This document shows, piece after piece, positions 62,141 through 64,000 of a stretch of DNA of 64,000 bases. Within the stretch, counting starts at the first letter, position 1. Every line of letters begins with the position of its first letter. The notes beneath the pieces were generated by a model that was given only the letters and a program-made list of their open reading frames with translations, was not told the origin of the DNA and did no database searches. The position numbers were made by a program, and so were the translations under genes. The DNA is taken from positions 17,956,482 through 18,020,481 of the forward strand of contig JACBWW010000016.1 in NCBI GenBank assembly GCA_020086605.1, in the 5' to 3' direction. The DNA comes from Lanius collurio. Lineage: Eukaryota; Chordata; Aves; Passeriformes; Laniidae.

Positions 62141-63374
62141 ATGAGAGGGAGATATATGCGTATGCGTTGTGAACACAGGTTAGGAACATCGAAGAAGTAT
62201 AAAAGTGAAAGCTCAGGAAAGCTTCCCCCAAAGCTGACACGAGCCCGCGGGACAGACTTCCCATCTTCCTGAGAAACTCTCAGCACAGTTTTCCCCACTG
62301 TTTTTCCTCTCAGATCGAGAAATTCTCCCCGATGTCCGCTCTGGCGGCGAGGGAGGAGGATGCGACCGACTCCGCGCAGAGGCTCCGGCTCGATAATCGC
62401 TTCTTCCACTGGAGATGTGCGGACGTTGCCGTCCGCTTCTGCCCTCTTCTCGGGGTCCCACCGAATTCGCTGAGCCTGTGCACCGAGTCGTTAGGGCTTG
62501 AGTAATTGTGACCGGCATTTGGAAGCGGGGCCGCGCAGCTGTTTGGCCCGGCTCCCCGGTATTAGTGCTGGAGATTTTATCACCAAATGCTCGCACCTGT
62601 TAACGGCAGAGACTGGCAATTCATCACCGCGGATTCTCACACTGCTGAACGTGGCCCTGGCGGGGGGACATCTCCTCGTGGTACCCCCTAGGAGGAACCC
62701 ATCCCTTTCTCCCTCCCCAAGCATCCTCCCACGGGAAAGCAGATACGTGTTTGCAAGAGCCTCCAAGGGAAAAAACCAAACCAGCCCAAAACCTAACAGT
62801 GCGCGGGTGGTTCGGAGTGTCCGCGGTAGAGACAGGGACAACCTGCTGTCACAGCCACCTACAGGACATGGGCTGGGCAGCTTCCGCCGTGGACGTGTTC
62901 CCCGGACTGCGCCAGGGCAGCTGCAAGCGGGGCAGCGGGGCTGTGCCACCCGCGGGAACACTGTATGCCTCTGTTTAGAAGAAAATTCTTCCGTTTCGCC
63001 TGCACCCCGAGACAAGGTGGGTGTCTGCTGCCCACCACCTCCTCCTGCCAGCCGTCAGGGAGAGCGGCAGACAGGAGATCCCGTGGCCGCAGGATGTTCC
63101 CCTTCCCGAAAGGTTCCTGGGGCCTGGCCGGGCCGTGGGTGGGCCGCCTTGGAAAGTGGTACCCGGCCGGGCCAGCCGCGTCGGGCGGAGATGCAGGACT
63201 CGGGTGCGGTCCCAGCACCCCGCGGACACGCACAGCCTTTGCTTTGGCTATTTCTCGCGGGAGGCTCGGCTCGGCAGAGTTGCTCCTCGCCCTCCGGGCC
63301 GCACCTGCCTGGCGCAGCATCCCTTCCGTGGGAGCCCTCGGAGGAGGCGGGTTTCCAGGCAGGGTGCTCCGGCC

Positions 63375-63395
63375 TCGGTGACGTGTCGGTGACGT
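63375..63395 (+). promoter_or_regulatory. Tandem CRE-like sites
   Basis: TCGGTGACGT occurs twice with an 11-base period; the second copy continues as TGACGTAAG, a strong CREB/ATF half-site context. The pair lies about 490 bases upstream of the TATA box at 63868 and one helical turn apart, which would place two bound factors on the same face of the DNA. Confidence 0.45.
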
Positions 63396-63846
63396 AAGCG
63401 CGTGGAGAAGGGGAGCGGGGATCCCCAAATTCACACGACCCCTCCAAGGGGCCGGAGGCTCGGTCCTGGCGGAGTGAGGGTCCCTGTCGGCGAGACTGCG
63501 GGAGGTCTGCAGCTCATCCCCCAAGCTTCGGGGAGGGGCAGCCCTCGGGGGGAGAATGGACCCTCCGCGGAAACTCGCACCGAGGAAGGCGACCGTCGCA
63601 TCGCGCAGGAACGGGGTCTGAGAGCCTCCAGCACCGCGGGGCGCTTGGGGCAGGGAGGGGCTTTATCCAGCGTCGATCGCCCCCCTCCTGCAGCAGCCGG
63701 CCCCAGACGAAGCCAGGGGCATCCGAGAGCCTGGGGAGCGGGCAGAGCCTTTCCTCGAAAGCATCCCGGGCGGGGGACACGGTCCCCGGGGACCGGGCCG
63801 GGCCGGGCAGTCCCTCGCTGTGCCCCGTGGGGGCTGCGGCGGGCGC

Positions 63847-63875
63847 CACGTGATGCCGGGGCTGCCGTATAAAGG
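63847..63875 (+). promoter_or_regulatory. TATA promoter of the next gene (probably FOXD2)
   Basis: A canonical E-box CACGTG (63847-63852) is followed by TATAAAGG (63868-63875) in a CpG island, predicting a start near 63900. The remaining 100 bases contain no start codon that opens a recognisable protein. FOXD2 lies beyond FOXE3 in the same orientation in other vertebrates, so this is most likely its promoter; a lncRNA promoter is the alternative. Confidence 0.5.
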
Positions 63876-64000
63876 CCTGGGGAGAGCTGGCAGCAGGAGC
63901 AGTGTGGGAGCGTTTCCGCCGGGTCCCAGCTCGGGAGGGGTGGGGAGGGGGGAGCCGCCTTCCCCACTTCTACCCTCCCCCCTCCCTCTTCCCCTGCCCC

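Larger units (their letters stand above)
59981..63840. promoter_or_regulatory. CpG-rich upstream region of the next gene
   Basis: CpG content rises at about 60000 and forms islands at roughly 61040-61770 and 63050-64000, separated by A+T-rich blocks (60480-60720, 61850-62200). Long open frames (for example 62498-63397 plus, 62859-63524 minus) show only base composition and match no family. By synteny this is probably the regulatory domain upstream of FOXD2. Confidence 0.5.

Noticed and set aside
62498..63524. Long overlapping frames (299 codons plus, 221 codons minus) in the distal CpG-rich region
   Set aside because: Both strands are open at once, composition is P/R/G-rich, and there is no forkhead or other domain; they are typical of CpG islands. 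FOXD2 coding sequence is not in the window.

Overview
This window looks like a bird nuclear chromosome, probably from a passerine. The evidence is an intron-containing vertebrate gene with avian-type residues, CR1 LINE fragments, part of an LTR that matches a common avian endogenous-retrovirus LTR as I remember it, and CpG islands in an otherwise CpG-poor background. There is nothing prokaryotic: no operons, CRISPR arrays or insertion sequences. I can support two protein-coding genes, both on the + strand. They are CMPK1 (UMP-CMP kinase, six coding exons, 873-13217) and FOXE3 (single-exon forkhead factor, 48309-49463). Their order matches the CMPK1-FOXE3-FOXD2 arrangement I know from other vertebrates.

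Layout. The CMPK1 CpG-island promoter covers about 1-1600, with three CCAAT boxes and an RFX-type X-box. Exon 1 carries the P-loop. The 8.9-kb intron 1 holds a 44-bp tandem duplication, an inverted pair of about 105-bp repeats and a CR1 fragment. Exons 2-6 lie between 9.8 and 13.2 kb, followed by a 2.26-kb 3' UTR with two AATAAA signals near 15.4 kb.

From 15.5 to 47.7 kb there is no gene I can support. This interval contains a short reverse CR1 tail, a weak possible spliced transcript (19.4-21.4 kb), a 5' half-LTR sandwiched between about 160-bp direct repeats (24.2-24.8 kb), blocks that look like conserved regulatory DNA (35.9-36.7 and 37.6-37.9 kb), one well-formed orphan exon candidate (36735-36862) and a second CR1 tail (44.4-44.7 kb). 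FOXE3 sits in a CpG island with a TATA box and a clear poly(A) signal at 50057.

Downstream of FOXE3 are further enhancer-like blocks (52.4-52.6 and 55.4-55.5 kb) and a perfect 19-bp palindrome built around GGATTATCC (53394). From about 61 kb the DNA becomes CpG-rich, and the window ends just after a TATA promoter (63868) that probably serves the next gene, by synteny FOXD2.

CMPK1 is a housekeeping nucleotide kinase that makes CDP and UDP. FOXE3 is a lens transcription factor. They are neighbours without an obvious shared pathway, and the large gene-free spans around FOXE3 most likely hold its tissue-specific control elements. No undescribed biological system is evident. The most interesting leftovers are the regulatory-looking blocks, the palindrome, the orphan exon and the odd repeat structures.
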